A stretch of 64,000 bases of DNA from positions 3,320,501 through 3,384,500 of the forward strand of contig NZ_CP162139.1 in assembly GCF_040833985.1 (NCBI RefSeq). The letters are read 5' to 3'. Position numbers and translations under genes: made by a program. A model generated the notes under the pieces. The model was not told where the DNA came from and did no database searches. It saw only the letters and a program-made list of their open reading frames with translations. Each line of letters begins with the position of its first letter. Position 1 is the first letter of the stretch. Positions 10,062 to 18,920 of this stretch are shown in pieces. Origin of the DNA: Leptospira sp. WS4.C2. Lineage in GTDB: Bacteria > Spirochaetota > Leptospiria > Leptospirales > Leptospiraceae.

Positions 10062-10457
10062 ATGAAGCTAAATCTGAAAAAACTCAGTTTCTGGAGAAAA
10101 ATTTTTCTATTTAGCTTTTTATTCCTATTTTCCGCTAATTTTATGTACCAGCGCATTGTTGACAATGAAGTCAATTGTGGACTTATCGGTTCACCGGAAA
10201 GTGGATGCCCTTATGCTTTTTTGGACCATGCTTTGGGTGTGGATCCAGGTCACGATTTACACGAAGACGGCGAACATACTGACCACGTTTGTTTTTCTTG
10301 TCCTTGCAATTTGATTATGTCTTGCTCATGGGATTTATATCTATCTCACGTACGCATCCAACTTCATAAAGTTTATGTCCATCAGTCTGATCTTCTCATA
10401 CCAAAACTTGTCACTTTAAATAGTTTTTTCCGACCTCCCAAACATAACCTCACTTAG
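10062..10457 (+). CDS. Small exported His/Cys-rich protein, DUF2946-like, heading the efflux operon
   Basis: 131 residues from the ATG at 10062, four bases after the preceding stop; the upstream in-frame ATG at 9981 lies inside the previous gene and is rejected. A signal anchor (residues 12-30) is followed by HDLHEDGEHTDHVCFSCPCN, dense in His, Asp and Cys, and by a further Cys. The C-terminus reads FFRPPKHNLT. The order hydrophobic N-terminus, His/Cys segment, Arg-Pro-Pro ending is that of DUF2946-type proteins, often found beside copper genes. A similar protein lies at 33092-33559 upstream of an MbnP-like gene. Role inferred: periplasmic metal binding or delivery to the CzcCBA pump downstream. 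Confidence 0.6.
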   Translation: MKLNLKKLSFWRKIFLFSFLFLFSANFMYQRIVDNEVNCGLIGSPESGCPYAFLDHALGVDPGHDLHEDGEHTDHVCFSCPCNLIMSCSWDLYLSHVRIQLHKVYVHQSDLLIPKLVTLNSFFRPPKHNLT

Positions 10458-10497
10458 TTGATTCGCAATTTTATTGTGTGAACACTTGGGAGGTTCT

Positions 10498-11829
10498 ATG
10501 TTTTTTGTTTTTTTCCCCAAACCACTTCAGATAACATTGAGTTGTTTGGTATATATCTATATTACAATTGGTCCACTTCATGCGGAATCAAACGATTCCT
10601 TTGGAAGTAATTGCCAAAAAAACAGTTCTTTATTGGAGCTTAGTCAGTGTATTGTCCTTAAACATCCTGACTATCGAATCGAAGAAATCAAACTGAGAGA
10701 AATTTCTGGAAGAAAAAAAATAGCCTCTTACTACTTTCCTTCGAATCCAGTTTTCAATAGTTATGCGGCAACAAGAAAAGGAGATTCTTCTGGCCCCTCT
10801 TTTTTATCTGGACCGACTGCAGCAAATAACTTTCAAGTTATGGTCAACCAAGAAGTTTTTACTAATGGGAAACGAGAGATTGCAGTTCAAATCGCAGACG
10901 AAGAATTTAAGGCACAAGTCATTCGCCTAGAATCTGTAAGACGAATTTTAGAATTCAGTGTTTTAAAAAAAATGACGAGGTTTCGTTATCTTCATCTGGA
11001 AGAAGAAAACAGTCTCAATAGTTTAAATCTTGTTAAAGAATTAAAAAAAGTATCAAAAGCAAGAGTGAACGAAGGATTATCTCCAGGGATTGATGAGTCC
11101 TTATCTGAATCGGAAGAAATTCGGATATTTAAAATTTGGAACCAAACACATAGGTTATCTGAAAATGCAAAGTCGGAACTTGAGGTTTTACTTGGGATCC
11201 CTTTCGAAATGGATACAACCCAGATCCATCATTGGATTTTACCCAAAGATTTACCAAAAGACAAAGCAGATTTAATCCATATGGCAATGCAGATGCGTCC
11301 TGAACTTTCCTTGTCTGAAAAAGAAATTGAATTATCTGTTCTACGCCAAAATGAAGTTAGACGTCAAAAAATCCCGAATGTAACTTTAGGGGCTTTTGCA
11401 CAAAACGACGGATTTAATGAGAGAGTGGTTGGAGGAATTATAAGTTTCCCGATGACTGTTTGGAGAGATTATGAAGGGGAAACCATCATAGCTTCATCGA
11501 AAATTGATAATTCTAAAGAACTGAAAGAATCTGTTTCTAGAAATATCAAACAAGAAGTTCTATTTGCGCTGACTAACTATTTAACTCTTTCTGAGGAAAT
11601 TAAACTCTATGATACACAAACAATGGATCGTGCCGAATCTGATTTAAAGAATCTGCAAGAAGCAATTCGATTTGGAAAAATAAAAATCATAGATGCTATC
11701 AATCACCAACGAATTCTTTTACAAACAAAACTGAACTACCTGAACACAAAATCGGAATTTGAATTATCTCAAATTGAACTGGTTCGTGTTCTCGGATTAC
11801 CTAGCGACTCATTAGGAGTCAAACCATGA
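10498..11829 (+). CDS. czcC: TolC-family outer-membrane efflux protein (CzcC-like)
   Basis: 443 residues from the ATG at 10498, chosen because GGAGG lies six bases upstream. The signal peptide ends at LHAES. The mature protein is largely helical with two related halves, as in TolC-type outer-membrane factors: a first helical repeat with SARVNEGLSPGIDESLSESE near 190 and a second with LQEAIRFGKIKIIDAINHQR near 400. It would form the outer-membrane exit of a heavy-metal efflux system with the next two genes. It overlaps the membrane-fusion gene by four bases (ATGA). Confidence 0.82.
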   Translation: MFFVFFPKPLQITLSCLVYIYITIGPLHAESNDSFGSNCQKNSSLLELSQCIVLKHPDYRIEEIKLREISGRKKIASYYFPSNPVFNSYAATRKGDSSGPSFLSGPTAANNFQVMVNQEVFTNGKREIAVQIADEEFKAQVIRLESVRRILEFSVLKKMTRFRYLHLEEENSLNSLNLVKELKKVSKARVNEGLSPGIDESLSESEEIRIFKIWNQTHRLSENAKSELEVLLGIPFEMDTTQIHHWILPKDLPKDKADLIHMAMQMRPELSLSEKEIELSVLRQNEVRRQKIPNVTLGAFAQNDGFNERVVGGIISFPMTVWRDYEGETIIASSKIDNSKELKESVSRNIKQEVLFALTNYLTLSEEIKLYDTQTMDRAESDLKNLQEAIRFGKIKIIDAINHQRILLQTKLNYLNTKSEFELSQIELVRVLGLPSDSLGVKP

Positions 11830-12965
11830 AAAAACAAACAATACTACTGATTAGCTCCCTTCTTCTCATTGCCTTCTCCATCTATTTATGGAAATTCCGA
11901 GGATCAAACGTAAGTTTGGAAAATTCAGAAGAACCCAAAGATATCGTGAAATTATTAGGAGAAAATAGGAAGAACCTCTCCTTAGAAACGGAAGTTGTTC
12001 GAACCGAACCGATCCAAACAAAAATTGAATTAATCGGTGAGACAGAAGCTGTACCTGATGCAATCATCGATGTACCTGCCAGAATCTCGGGACGTATTAC
12101 GGCTGTTTTCTTTGTGGAAGGTGATTCCATCAAAAAAGGACAGAAATTAGCAACTATTGATTCTCCGGAACTTGCGAAACTCAGGTCTACTTATTTGGTA
12201 GCAAAATCCAAATACACAGCCGCAGAACAAAATCTAAACCGTATCAATTCATTGGTGAAAATGAATTTGGCAGCCAAACAAGAGTTTATTGACGCCGAAG
12301 CAAATCTAAAAGTTATAGAATCAGAAAAAAATTCTGCGGAAGAAAATCTACGAGCAAATGGAATTATAATCGATAACTCTGCATCGGGAGTGTATACAGT
12401 GTTTGCTCCAAGGCCGGGTCTAGCACTTTCAAGAAATGCAATTCCTGGATCGATTGTTTTAGGAAATCAAATTCTAACAACAATTGCAGAACTTTCGCAT
12501 CTCTGGTTTCAGGCAAAGATTTTTGAAAACGATTTGAAATACTTGTCGGAAGGTATATCTGGTAAAATCATTTTGAATGCATATCCAGATTCAGAATTCG
12601 AAGGAGTTTTAGAACATATTGGCGAAAAAGTAGATCCCGAATCCAGAACAGTTCATGCAAGACTTGTTTTTAAAAATAAAGATCGGAAAGCAAAGATCGG
12701 TTTGTTTGGAAAGGCAGCTTTAAATGTCAACGGTAGATCTGGAATTCAAATCTTAGAAGGTGCCATTCAATCCTACCAGAATCGAAAATTTGTATTTATA
12801 GAATCGCAAACCAACGAATTCAAATGGCAAGAAATCACAACAGGGAGCAGTACTGATGGAAAAACAGAAGTCCTTTCTGGAATAACGGAAGGAGATCGGA
12901 TAGTCACTAAAGGAGCCTTTGAACTCAAGGCCATTCTCTTCAAATCAACCTTTGGTGGAGAATGA
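11826..12965 (+). CDS. czcB: Membrane fusion protein of metal RND efflux (CzcB-like)
   Basis: A 379-residue HlyD-type adaptor. One N-terminal membrane anchor (residues 5-23) is followed by a biotinyl-lipoyl half-motif (VDVPARISGRITAVFFVEGDS), a helical hairpin at about residues 120-175, the second lipoyl half (GVYTVFAPRPGLAL), and beta-barrel and membrane-proximal domains. It links the inner-membrane pump to the TolC-like channel in the periplasm. It lacks the His-rich N-terminus of some CzcB proteins. It is translationally coupled to the gene before (ATGA) and ends two bases before the pump gene. Confidence 0.85.
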   Translation: MKKQTILLISSLLLIAFSIYLWKFRGSNVSLENSEEPKDIVKLLGENRKNLSLETEVVRTEPIQTKIELIGETEAVPDAIIDVPARISGRITAVFFVEGDSIKKGQKLATIDSPELAKLRSTYLVAKSKYTAAEQNLNRINSLVKMNLAAKQEFIDAEANLKVIESEKNSAEENLRANGIIIDNSASGVYTVFAPRPGLALSRNAIPGSIVLGNQILTTIAELSHLWFQAKIFENDLKYLSEGISGKIILNAYPDSEFEGVLEHIGEKVDPESRTVHARLVFKNKDRKAKIGLFGKAALNVNGRSGIQILEGAIQSYQNRKFVFIESQTNEFKWQEITTGSSTDGKTEVLSGITEGDRIVTKGAFELKAILFKSTFGGE

Positions 12966-12966
12966 T

Positions 12967-15900
12967 ATGGAGTTTTTAACAAAAATTGTCCAAGTATCTT
13001 TACAAAACAGATTATTAGTCATTATATTAACAGCATTACTTGTGTTTGGTGGATTTTATTCACTCAATCATTTAAAAGTAGATGCTGTTCCTGATATTAC
13101 CAATGTCCAAGTGCAAGTGATTACAACTTCACCGGCTTTATCAACTTTAGAAATTGAACAGTATATTACCTTACCCGTGGAAAGAGCCATCACTGGAATT
13201 CCTAATTTAATTGAAGTCCGATCGGTTTCTCGTTATGGATTTTCTCTGGTAACTGCCGTATTTGCCGATGGAACTGATCTATGGAAAAGTAGACAGTTAG
13301 TCAGTGAAAAATTAACCGAAGCCTCAGAAAATATTCCTGCTATTTTTGGTAAACCAGTGATCGGTCCTATTACCACTGGACTTGGAGAAGTGTTTCAATT
13401 TACCTTGGAAAGTGAATTACATACCCAAATGGAACTAACCACTTACTTGAATTGGTACATCAATCCAACATTGAAAACAGTTCCAGGTATTGTGGAAGTC
13501 AATAGTTTTGGCGGCAAAACAAAACAGTACCAAGTCATTGTGGACCCATTGAAAGCAGCTTCACTCGGTGTATCTTTAAACCAAATAGTCAATGCCGTAC
13601 AATCCAATAATCTATCTACTGGAAGTGGATACATCGAAAGGTCCGGCGAACAGTTGATTATTGGTAGTGATGGATTACTAAAAACAATTTCGGATTTTGA
13701 AAAAATCCAGGTTGGGAAAATGGGTGACGGGTTTCCCGTCTATTTAAATAGCATAGCAAAAATTGCCGAAGGCCCAAGGTTAAGAAAAGGTGCAGCAACT
13801 GCAGCGGGAAAATCAGAGGTGGTGGGAGCCGTAACACTGATGTTACTCGGTGAAAACTCACTGGAAGTAACAACTGCAGTAAAAGATAAAATCACACAAA
13901 TCGAAAAAACTCTTCCTACTGGAATGAAAATTAAACCTTACTATGATCGTTCGATTATGGTAAAAAACACTTTAAACACGATTGTATGGAATTTATCAGA
14001 AGGGGCAATCCTTGTGATCATTATACTATTCCTGATGATCGGTGATTTTCGGTCAGGACTCGTGATTGCATCAGTCATTCCGCTTGCGATGTTATTTGCC
14101 ATTACTCTTATGTTTCTGCGAGACCTACCCGCGAACCTTATGTCTATGGGTGCCATTGACTTTGGTCTTATTGTCGATGGAGCAGTCATTCTAATTGAAA
14201 ACTCACATAGGCGTTTGGGACTAAAACGAAAAGAATTAAAAAGAGATCTTACCGATAAGGAACAAAAAGAAACGATTTTAACAGCAACAATTGAAGTTCG
14301 TAAGGCAACCATTTATGGTGAGATCATCATCGGTATTGTTTACATTCCTATCCTAACCTTAAGTGGAACAGAAGGAAAAATGTTTATCCCTATGGCGACG
14401 ACCGTACTATTCGCATTACTCGGTGCCTTCTTTTTAACACTCACACTCATTCCTGTATTAGCATCTTACTTTTTAAAAGCGGGGCATATCGCAGAAGGAG
14501 AAACAAAATTTTTCGAGAAAATCCATAACTGGTACACACCGAAACTCAATTATTGTCTGAAAGAACCTAAAAAAGTAACTTATTCTACAATTGGTGTGCT
14601 TGTTCTCTCAATCATTTTATTCTTTCGATTAGGCGGAGAATTCCTTCCCAAATTAGATGAAGGGAATCTACTCATTGAAATTAGTCGGTATCCTTCCACT
14701 ACATTAACCGAGTCTCTTCAATCTTCTATGAAAATAGAAAAAGCGATCCTCAAAGAAATTCCAGAAATTACTGAAGTGGTTTCAAGAACTGGATCTCCCG
14801 AGTTAGCTATCGAACCTATGGGTGTAGAAAAGACGGACATGTATATGGATATGAAACCAAGGTCAGAGTGGAATCTAACAAAAAGGGAAATCGAATCCAA
14901 GTTACAAGAGATCATTGAAAGAGTCGCTCCCCAAGTAGCCTATGGTTTGTCACAACCAATTGAAATGAGAAACAATGAAATTATGGCTGGTATCCGAGCC
15001 GATGTGGGAATCAAAATATTTGGTGATGATTTGATTCAGTTAAAATCCATTGCAGAAGAAATTTCTACAAAAATCAAACATATCCCTGGCGTTGTGGACT
15101 TACGAATTGAACAATTATATGGATTGGAATACCTCAGGATAAAACCTAACAGAGAAAAGTTGGCAAGGTACGACCAATCGATATTGGATGTCAACCGAGT
15201 CACAGAATCCATATCCTCAGGAGTTCCTGCGGGTATTGTTTATGAAGGTATGAAACGTTTCGAAATTGTAGTAAAAACGGACGTTGGGTCCAACCCAGAA
15301 CAAATCAAAAACATACCAGTAAAGGTGGGGAAAAATACATTTGCTCCCTTACATGAGTTATCGGAAATCCAAATCGAAGATGGACCAGTACAAATTTACC
15401 ATCAAAATCAAAACAGGTATGCTCTAGTTCAATTTAATATACGTGAAAGTGATATGGTCAGTACGGTGGGCCTAGTGCAAAATGTTCTTCAAAAGGAAAT
15501 CAAGTTTCCAGCTGGATACTATTATACAACTGGGGGTGAGTTCGAAAAATTTGAATCGGCTACAAAAACACTTTATGTTGTTGTTCCCATCACACTCCTT
15601 ATTATTTTTCTGATACTCTACTTTGCATTTAACGAAGTTTCGGCGGCCATCATCATTTTCCTCAATGTTCCTTTTGCCATCACGGGAGGGATCTTTGCAC
15701 TCTATCTCAGGAGTTTGCCATTTAGCATTTCGGCTGGTGTGGGTTTTATCGCACTCTTTGGAATTGCCGTACTCAATGGTCTTGTGCTCATCAGTTTTAT
15801 CCGAAGTTTAGAACAGTCAGGAATCACAAAAGAAGAGGCAGTCAAAGAAGCAGCCATTTCTAGACTTCGCCCCGTACTCACAACGGCTCTTTTGGCATCA

Positions 15901-16077
15901 ATTGGATTCATCCCAATGGCAATTAGCACATCACCCGGCGCAGAAGTCCAAAGACCTCTTGCTACCGTAGTGATCGGAGGGTTAGTTTCTGCGAGTGCAC
16001 TTACCCTCTTTGTGCTTCCTCTCGTTTATTTGAAGTTTGCTGCAAAAAAAGTCTTCATACTATCAAAAGACGCATAG
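12967..16077 (+). CDS. czcA: Heavy-metal efflux RND pump (CzcA family)
   Basis: A 1036-residue inner-membrane RND transporter from the ATG at 12967 (GGTGGAG just upstream), beginning MEFLTKIVQVSLQNR. VDAVPDITNVQVQV is the family signature near the N-terminus. In the fourth transmembrane region DFGLIVDGAVILIEN carries the proton-relay residues Asp398, Asp404 and Glu411. This DFG-x3-DGA form is the HME1 pattern, associated with Zn, Co and Cd export, not the CusA copper/silver pattern. Two large periplasmic loops and 12 membrane segments are present. The last 52 bases overlap the convergent dienelactone hydrolase gene. Confidence 0.92.
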   Translation: MEFLTKIVQVSLQNRLLVIILTALLVFGGFYSLNHLKVDAVPDITNVQVQVITTSPALSTLEIEQYITLPVERAITGIPNLIEVRSVSRYGFSLVTAVFADGTDLWKSRQLVSEKLTEASENIPAIFGKPVIGPITTGLGEVFQFTLESELHTQMELTTYLNWYINPTLKTVPGIVEVNSFGGKTKQYQVIVDPLKAASLGVSLNQIVNAVQSNNLSTGSGYIERSGEQLIIGSDGLLKTISDFEKIQVGKMGDGFPVYLNSIAKIAEGPRLRKGAATAAGKSEVVGAVTLMLLGENSLEVTTAVKDKITQIEKTLPTGMKIKPYYDRSIMVKNTLNTIVWNLSEGAILVIIILFLMIGDFRSGLVIASVIPLAMLFAITLMFLRDLPANLMSMGAIDFGLIVDGAVILIENSHRRLGLKRKELKRDLTDKEQKETILTATIEVRKATIYGEIIIGIVYIPILTLSGTEGKMFIPMATTVLFALLGAFFLTLTLIPVLASYFLKAGHIAEGETKFFEKIHNWYTPKLNYCLKEPKKVTYSTIGVLVLSIILFFRLGGEFLPKLDEGNLLIEISRYPSTTLTESLQSSMKIEKAILKEIPEITEVVSRTGSPELAIEPMGVEKTDMYMDMKPRSEWNLTKREIESKLQEIIERVAPQVAYGLSQPIEMRNNEIMAGIRADVGIKIFGDDLIQLKSIAEEISTKIKHIPGVVDLRIEQLYGLEYLRIKPNREKLARYDQSILDVNRVTESISSGVPAGIVYEGMKRFEIVVKTDVGSNPEQIKNIPVKVGKNTFAPLHELSEIQIEDGPVQIYHQNQNRYALVQFNIRESDMVSTVGLVQNVLQKEIKFPAGYYYTTGGEFEKFESATKTLYVVVPITLLIIFLILYFAFNEVSAAIIIFLNVPFAITGGIFALYLRSLPFSISAGVGFIALFGIAVLNGLVLISFIRSLEQSGITKEEAVKEAAISRLRPVLTTALLASIGFIPMAISTSPGAEVQRPLATVVIGGLVSASALTLFVLPLVYLKFAAKKVFILSKDA

Positions 16078-16832
16078 TCCGCTTTTTCATTGTAAGCCAA
16101 ACCTGGTAGTCCATGTTTTTCGGAACCAGGTCTTGTAAACCCGTGAACGGCTCCTGGATGCGAAACAAAAGTCACAGGAGCTTTTGCATCCGTTACCGTT
16201 TTAATAAAAGTTTCTACAGATGCTTTCGGAACAAAAGGATCATCCGCACCATGATGTACTAAAACTTTGCTTTTGATTTTTTTTACATTCGATGTAAGGT
16301 TCTTACTCCCTAAAAAACCATGAAAAGAAACTACTCCCCCTTTTAAGTCAGCACCATCTAATGCAAGTTCAATGACTCCTCCGCCTCCAAAACAATAACC
16401 AATGGCACCAATTTTACTAGAATCCACATTTGGATTTGATTTTAAGATATCGAGGGCTTTGTAGATTTTTTTAAGGATAATTTTTGGATCTCCATTAGCA
16501 CCGGATAGTTTTCCTGCTTCCACATGGTCTTTTGCAAGAATTCCTTTTCCATAAACATCCATAACAAAAGCTACATAACCTAAATCTGCCAATTGTCTTG
16601 CGCGTTGTTTCGGATACTCGTTTAAGCCCCACCATTCATGTATCACGAGGATGCCGGGTCTTTTTCCTGCATTCGAGGAATCAGTAGCGAGATAACCTTC
16701 ATAGGTTTTCCCGTCCAATTTGTATTCGACTGGAATTCCCGAAACGGTTGATTTTACGGAAAGTTGTGAAGTGGGAACACTGGCACATTGTATGGCAAAT
16801 ACAAGGGTAAGAATGGAAATGAGTTGTTTCAT
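16026..16832 (-). CDS. Dienelactone hydrolase family lipoprotein
   Basis: A 268-residue alpha/beta hydrolase. The N-terminus MKQLISILTLVFAIQCAS carries a lipobox-like IQC, so the protein is probably lipid-anchored. IGYCFGGGGVIE has the Cys nucleophile typical of dienelactone hydrolases in a G-x-C-x-G-G elbow, DPFVP supplies the acid and GAVHGFTRPG the histidine. LVIHEWWGLNEYPKQRA is another family mark. The physiological substrate is unknown. Its 3' end lies inside the tail of czcA on the other strand. Confidence 0.87.
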   Translation of the reverse strand: MKQLISILTLVFAIQCASVPTSQLSVKSTVSGIPVEYKLDGKTYEGYLATDSSNAGKRPGILVIHEWWGLNEYPKQRARQLADLGYVAFVMDVYGKGILAKDHVEAGKLSGANGDPKIILKKIYKALDILKSNPNVDSSKIGAIGYCFGGGGVIELALDGADLKGGVVSFHGFLGSKNLTSNVKKIKSKVLVHHGADDPFVPKASVETFIKTVTDAKAPVTFVSHPGAVHGFTRPGSEKHGLPGLAYNEKADYASFDSMKTFFAANFK

Positions 16833-16932
16833 AAGTCTCCTGTTCCGCCAAACGAGTAATGCCTTCGGCGGAGATAGATCTTGAATTTTAAATCGGAATT
16901 GTAAAAAAGAAACCTAAATTTCTCTCCAAATT

Positions 16933-16949
16933 TTAGAGATTCCCTCTAA
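16933..16949. promoter_or_regulatory. Inverted repeat in the divergent promoter region
   Basis: TTAGAG and CTCTAA are separated by five bases in the 285-base gap between the dienelactone hydrolase and acyl-CoA dehydrogenase genes. The gap is AT-rich and should hold both promoters, though I see no clear -35/-10 pair. A regulator site is possible; the arms are short. Confidence 0.25.
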
Positions 16950-17117
16950 TCTAAAAATTTGTTACTATGTTCTCTTTTGTTTTCTGATAACACTCCCGAA
17001 ATCAAAGTATACCGATCAGTTCACATTAAAAACCAAATCCAATTTTTTTTGTTATACGATTATTTTTTTATCGCCTCACATCTATAAAATTTATCTTCTA
17101 ATCCAAAAGGAAATTAT

Positions 17118-18824
17118 ATGATCCAAAGCAACTACTTTCAAACCAACGAAGATTTACAGGAACATTTTTACGAGTTGATCGATTGGAATGAAATTGTACC
17201 CATCTACGAAAATCAATTTTCAGACTCCAAACTATATTCAGAAAACAATAATCCTAGACTAGAGTATGCGCCATCTAATGTGGATGAGGCGAAATCATTT
17301 TACGAAGAGATTCTAAAATCTTGCGGAGAAATCAGTGGGATGTATGTATCACAAGTGGCAGGTATAGTAGATTCCAAAGGACTTAAATTTGATAACGGAA
17401 ATGTAATCCATCCACAAGAAATGGTGGATGTAATCAAAATGTACCATGATGCGGGTCTTGGTCCCGTTGCTTTTAAAAGAAGGTATGGCGGACTCGGTGC
17501 CCCCAGTATCATCAAAGCGATGATAGCGGAGCTTATGTATAGATCTGATAGTTCCATTACCATTGCCGTGGGAAGTATGGGACTTGCCGCCATCTTAGAA
17601 GTCTGTGCTTCCGACGAAATGAAAGAGGAATGGATCCCTAAATTAATCTCCGGAAATTATACAGTCACTATGGGGCTTTCAGAACCAGACTTTGGTTCTG
17701 ATTTGCCGAATGTAACGACCAAAGCAACAAAGAAGGATGACAAATGGTTTCTCAATGGAACCAAAAGATTTCAAACGGTAGCTTGTGGTATCAACGGAAG
17801 TCCAGGCATTACACTCACACTAGCGCGAACAGGAACACAAGAAAGTGGAGCGAGAGGTCTTTCCTTCTTTATCGTTGAAAACAAAGATTATGCCGTTCAA
17901 GGAATTGAAAAAAAATTGGGAATCAAAGCTTCGGCTACATGTGAAACTGTGTTTGAAAATAGCGAAGGCCATTTAGTTGGCAAAGAAGGTTTCGGACTTG
18001 TAAAGTATGTAATGGGAATGCTCAATGGTGCCCGCCTCAGCGTGTCTTCCCAAGGAACAGGGATTGTGACTGCTGCTTATGAAGAAGCACTCAAATACGC
18101 AAAAGAAAGAATCCAATTTGGAAAACCAATTTATGAAATTCCTGCAGTCCGTCGTATCTTGGATCGAATGGAAAGGGAAATGGCTGCGATGCGTTGCCTT
18201 ATGGTAGAAGCAGCTTATTCAGTGGACAAATACTATTGGTATGAAGACGGAAGAACGGTAACTCCAGAAGAATCCAAAATCGGAAAGTTTTGGGAAAAGG
18301 TAGCCAACACACTCACCCCCATTTCCAAATACTACAATTCAGAAATGTGTAACGATTTAGTTTACGACGGATTACAAGTATTAGGTGGAGCGGGTTATAC
18401 AGAAGATTATGATCTTTCTCGACTTTACCGAGATGCGAGGATTACCAACATTTACGATGGAACCACACAGATCCAAGTCAATGCGGCTATCGGAGGTGTG
18501 ACTTCCGGAATGAGTCCTACTGGTACTTTCCGTGCTTACCTAGACCATTTGGCAAAAGGAAGCGAATCCAATCCCAAACTACAAGAAATCAGAACTCTCT
18601 TTGAATCCATAGTGGAAACATACAAATCCATTGCAGACCAACAAACCAAAGAAGCACATAGCTTTGAAGTTGTAGAATCAGCTGCAAGATTGGTTCTTAG
18701 TTATCTGATGGAAAGAGCAAAAAACAAATCCATCAAAAGAAAGGAATTACGCACCCAGTGGTGTAAAGAATTTCATAAAGACAGTTTAGCGATCCTATCT
18801 GCAAACAAAATCAAACTCACTTGA
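17118..18824 (+). CDS. Acyl-CoA dehydrogenase
   Basis: A 568-residue flavoprotein for the first step of beta-oxidation. MGLSEPDFGSDL near 190 and FLNGTKRFQT near 213 belong to the FAD/substrate-binding beta domain. GGAGYTEDYDLSRLYRDARITNIYDGTTQIQ lies near 425-455; only short parts are diagnostic, chiefly IYDGTTQIQ. The canonical medium-chain catalytic Glu of the YEG motif is Asp447 here. A C-terminal helical extension of about 110 residues makes it longer than the usual 380, as in bacterial long-chain enzymes. AAAAGGAAATTAT before the ATG gives a good ribosome site. Confidence 0.9.
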   Translation: MIQSNYFQTNEDLQEHFYELIDWNEIVPIYENQFSDSKLYSENNNPRLEYAPSNVDEAKSFYEEILKSCGEISGMYVSQVAGIVDSKGLKFDNGNVIHPQEMVDVIKMYHDAGLGPVAFKRRYGGLGAPSIIKAMIAELMYRSDSSITIAVGSMGLAAILEVCASDEMKEEWIPKLISGNYTVTMGLSEPDFGSDLPNVTTKATKKDDKWFLNGTKRFQTVACGINGSPGITLTLARTGTQESGARGLSFFIVENKDYAVQGIEKKLGIKASATCETVFENSEGHLVGKEGFGLVKYVMGMLNGARLSVSSQGTGIVTAAYEEALKYAKERIQFGKPIYEIPAVRRILDRMEREMAAMRCLMVEAAYSVDKYYWYEDGRTVTPEESKIGKFWEKVANTLTPISKYYNSEMCNDLVYDGLQVLGGAGYTEDYDLSRLYRDARITNIYDGTTQIQVNAAIGGVTSGMSPTGTFRAYLDHLAKGSESNPKLQEIRTLFESIVETYKSIADQQTKEAHSFEVVESAARLVLSYLMERAKNKSIKRKELRTQWCKEFHKDSLAILSANKIKLT

Positions 18825-18836
18825 AATAAAAAAAAA

Positions 18837-18860
18837 GGGGCCTCATCATTTGAGAGCCCC
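18837..18860 (-). terminator. Intrinsic terminator of the desaturase operon
   Basis: GGGGC with CTC pairs with GAG and GCCCC around a seven-base loop, with one bulged A. On the minus strand the stem is followed by a run of nine T residues (18836 downward), the classical form. It would end transcripts coming from the desaturase gene at 18921. On the plus strand the stem is followed by AAGAAAGG, so it is not a good terminator for the acyl-CoA dehydrogenase. Confidence 0.8.
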
Positions 18861-18875
18861 AAGAAAGGAAAGGGA

Positions 18876-18908
18876 TGGATTTTCCACAATGCGCCAGTGG
18901 AAAATCCA
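18876..18908. repeat. Perfect 12-bp inverted repeat with 9-base loop
   Basis: TGGATTTTCCAC at 18876-18887 pairs exactly with GTGGAAAATCCA at 18897-18908. It sits between the desaturase stop codon and the terminator at 18837-18860, so the message would end with two stems in tandem. No T-run follows on either strand. It may protect the 3' end or pause polymerase. Confidence 0.7.
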
Positions 18909-18920
18909 AAGTTGTTCAGA

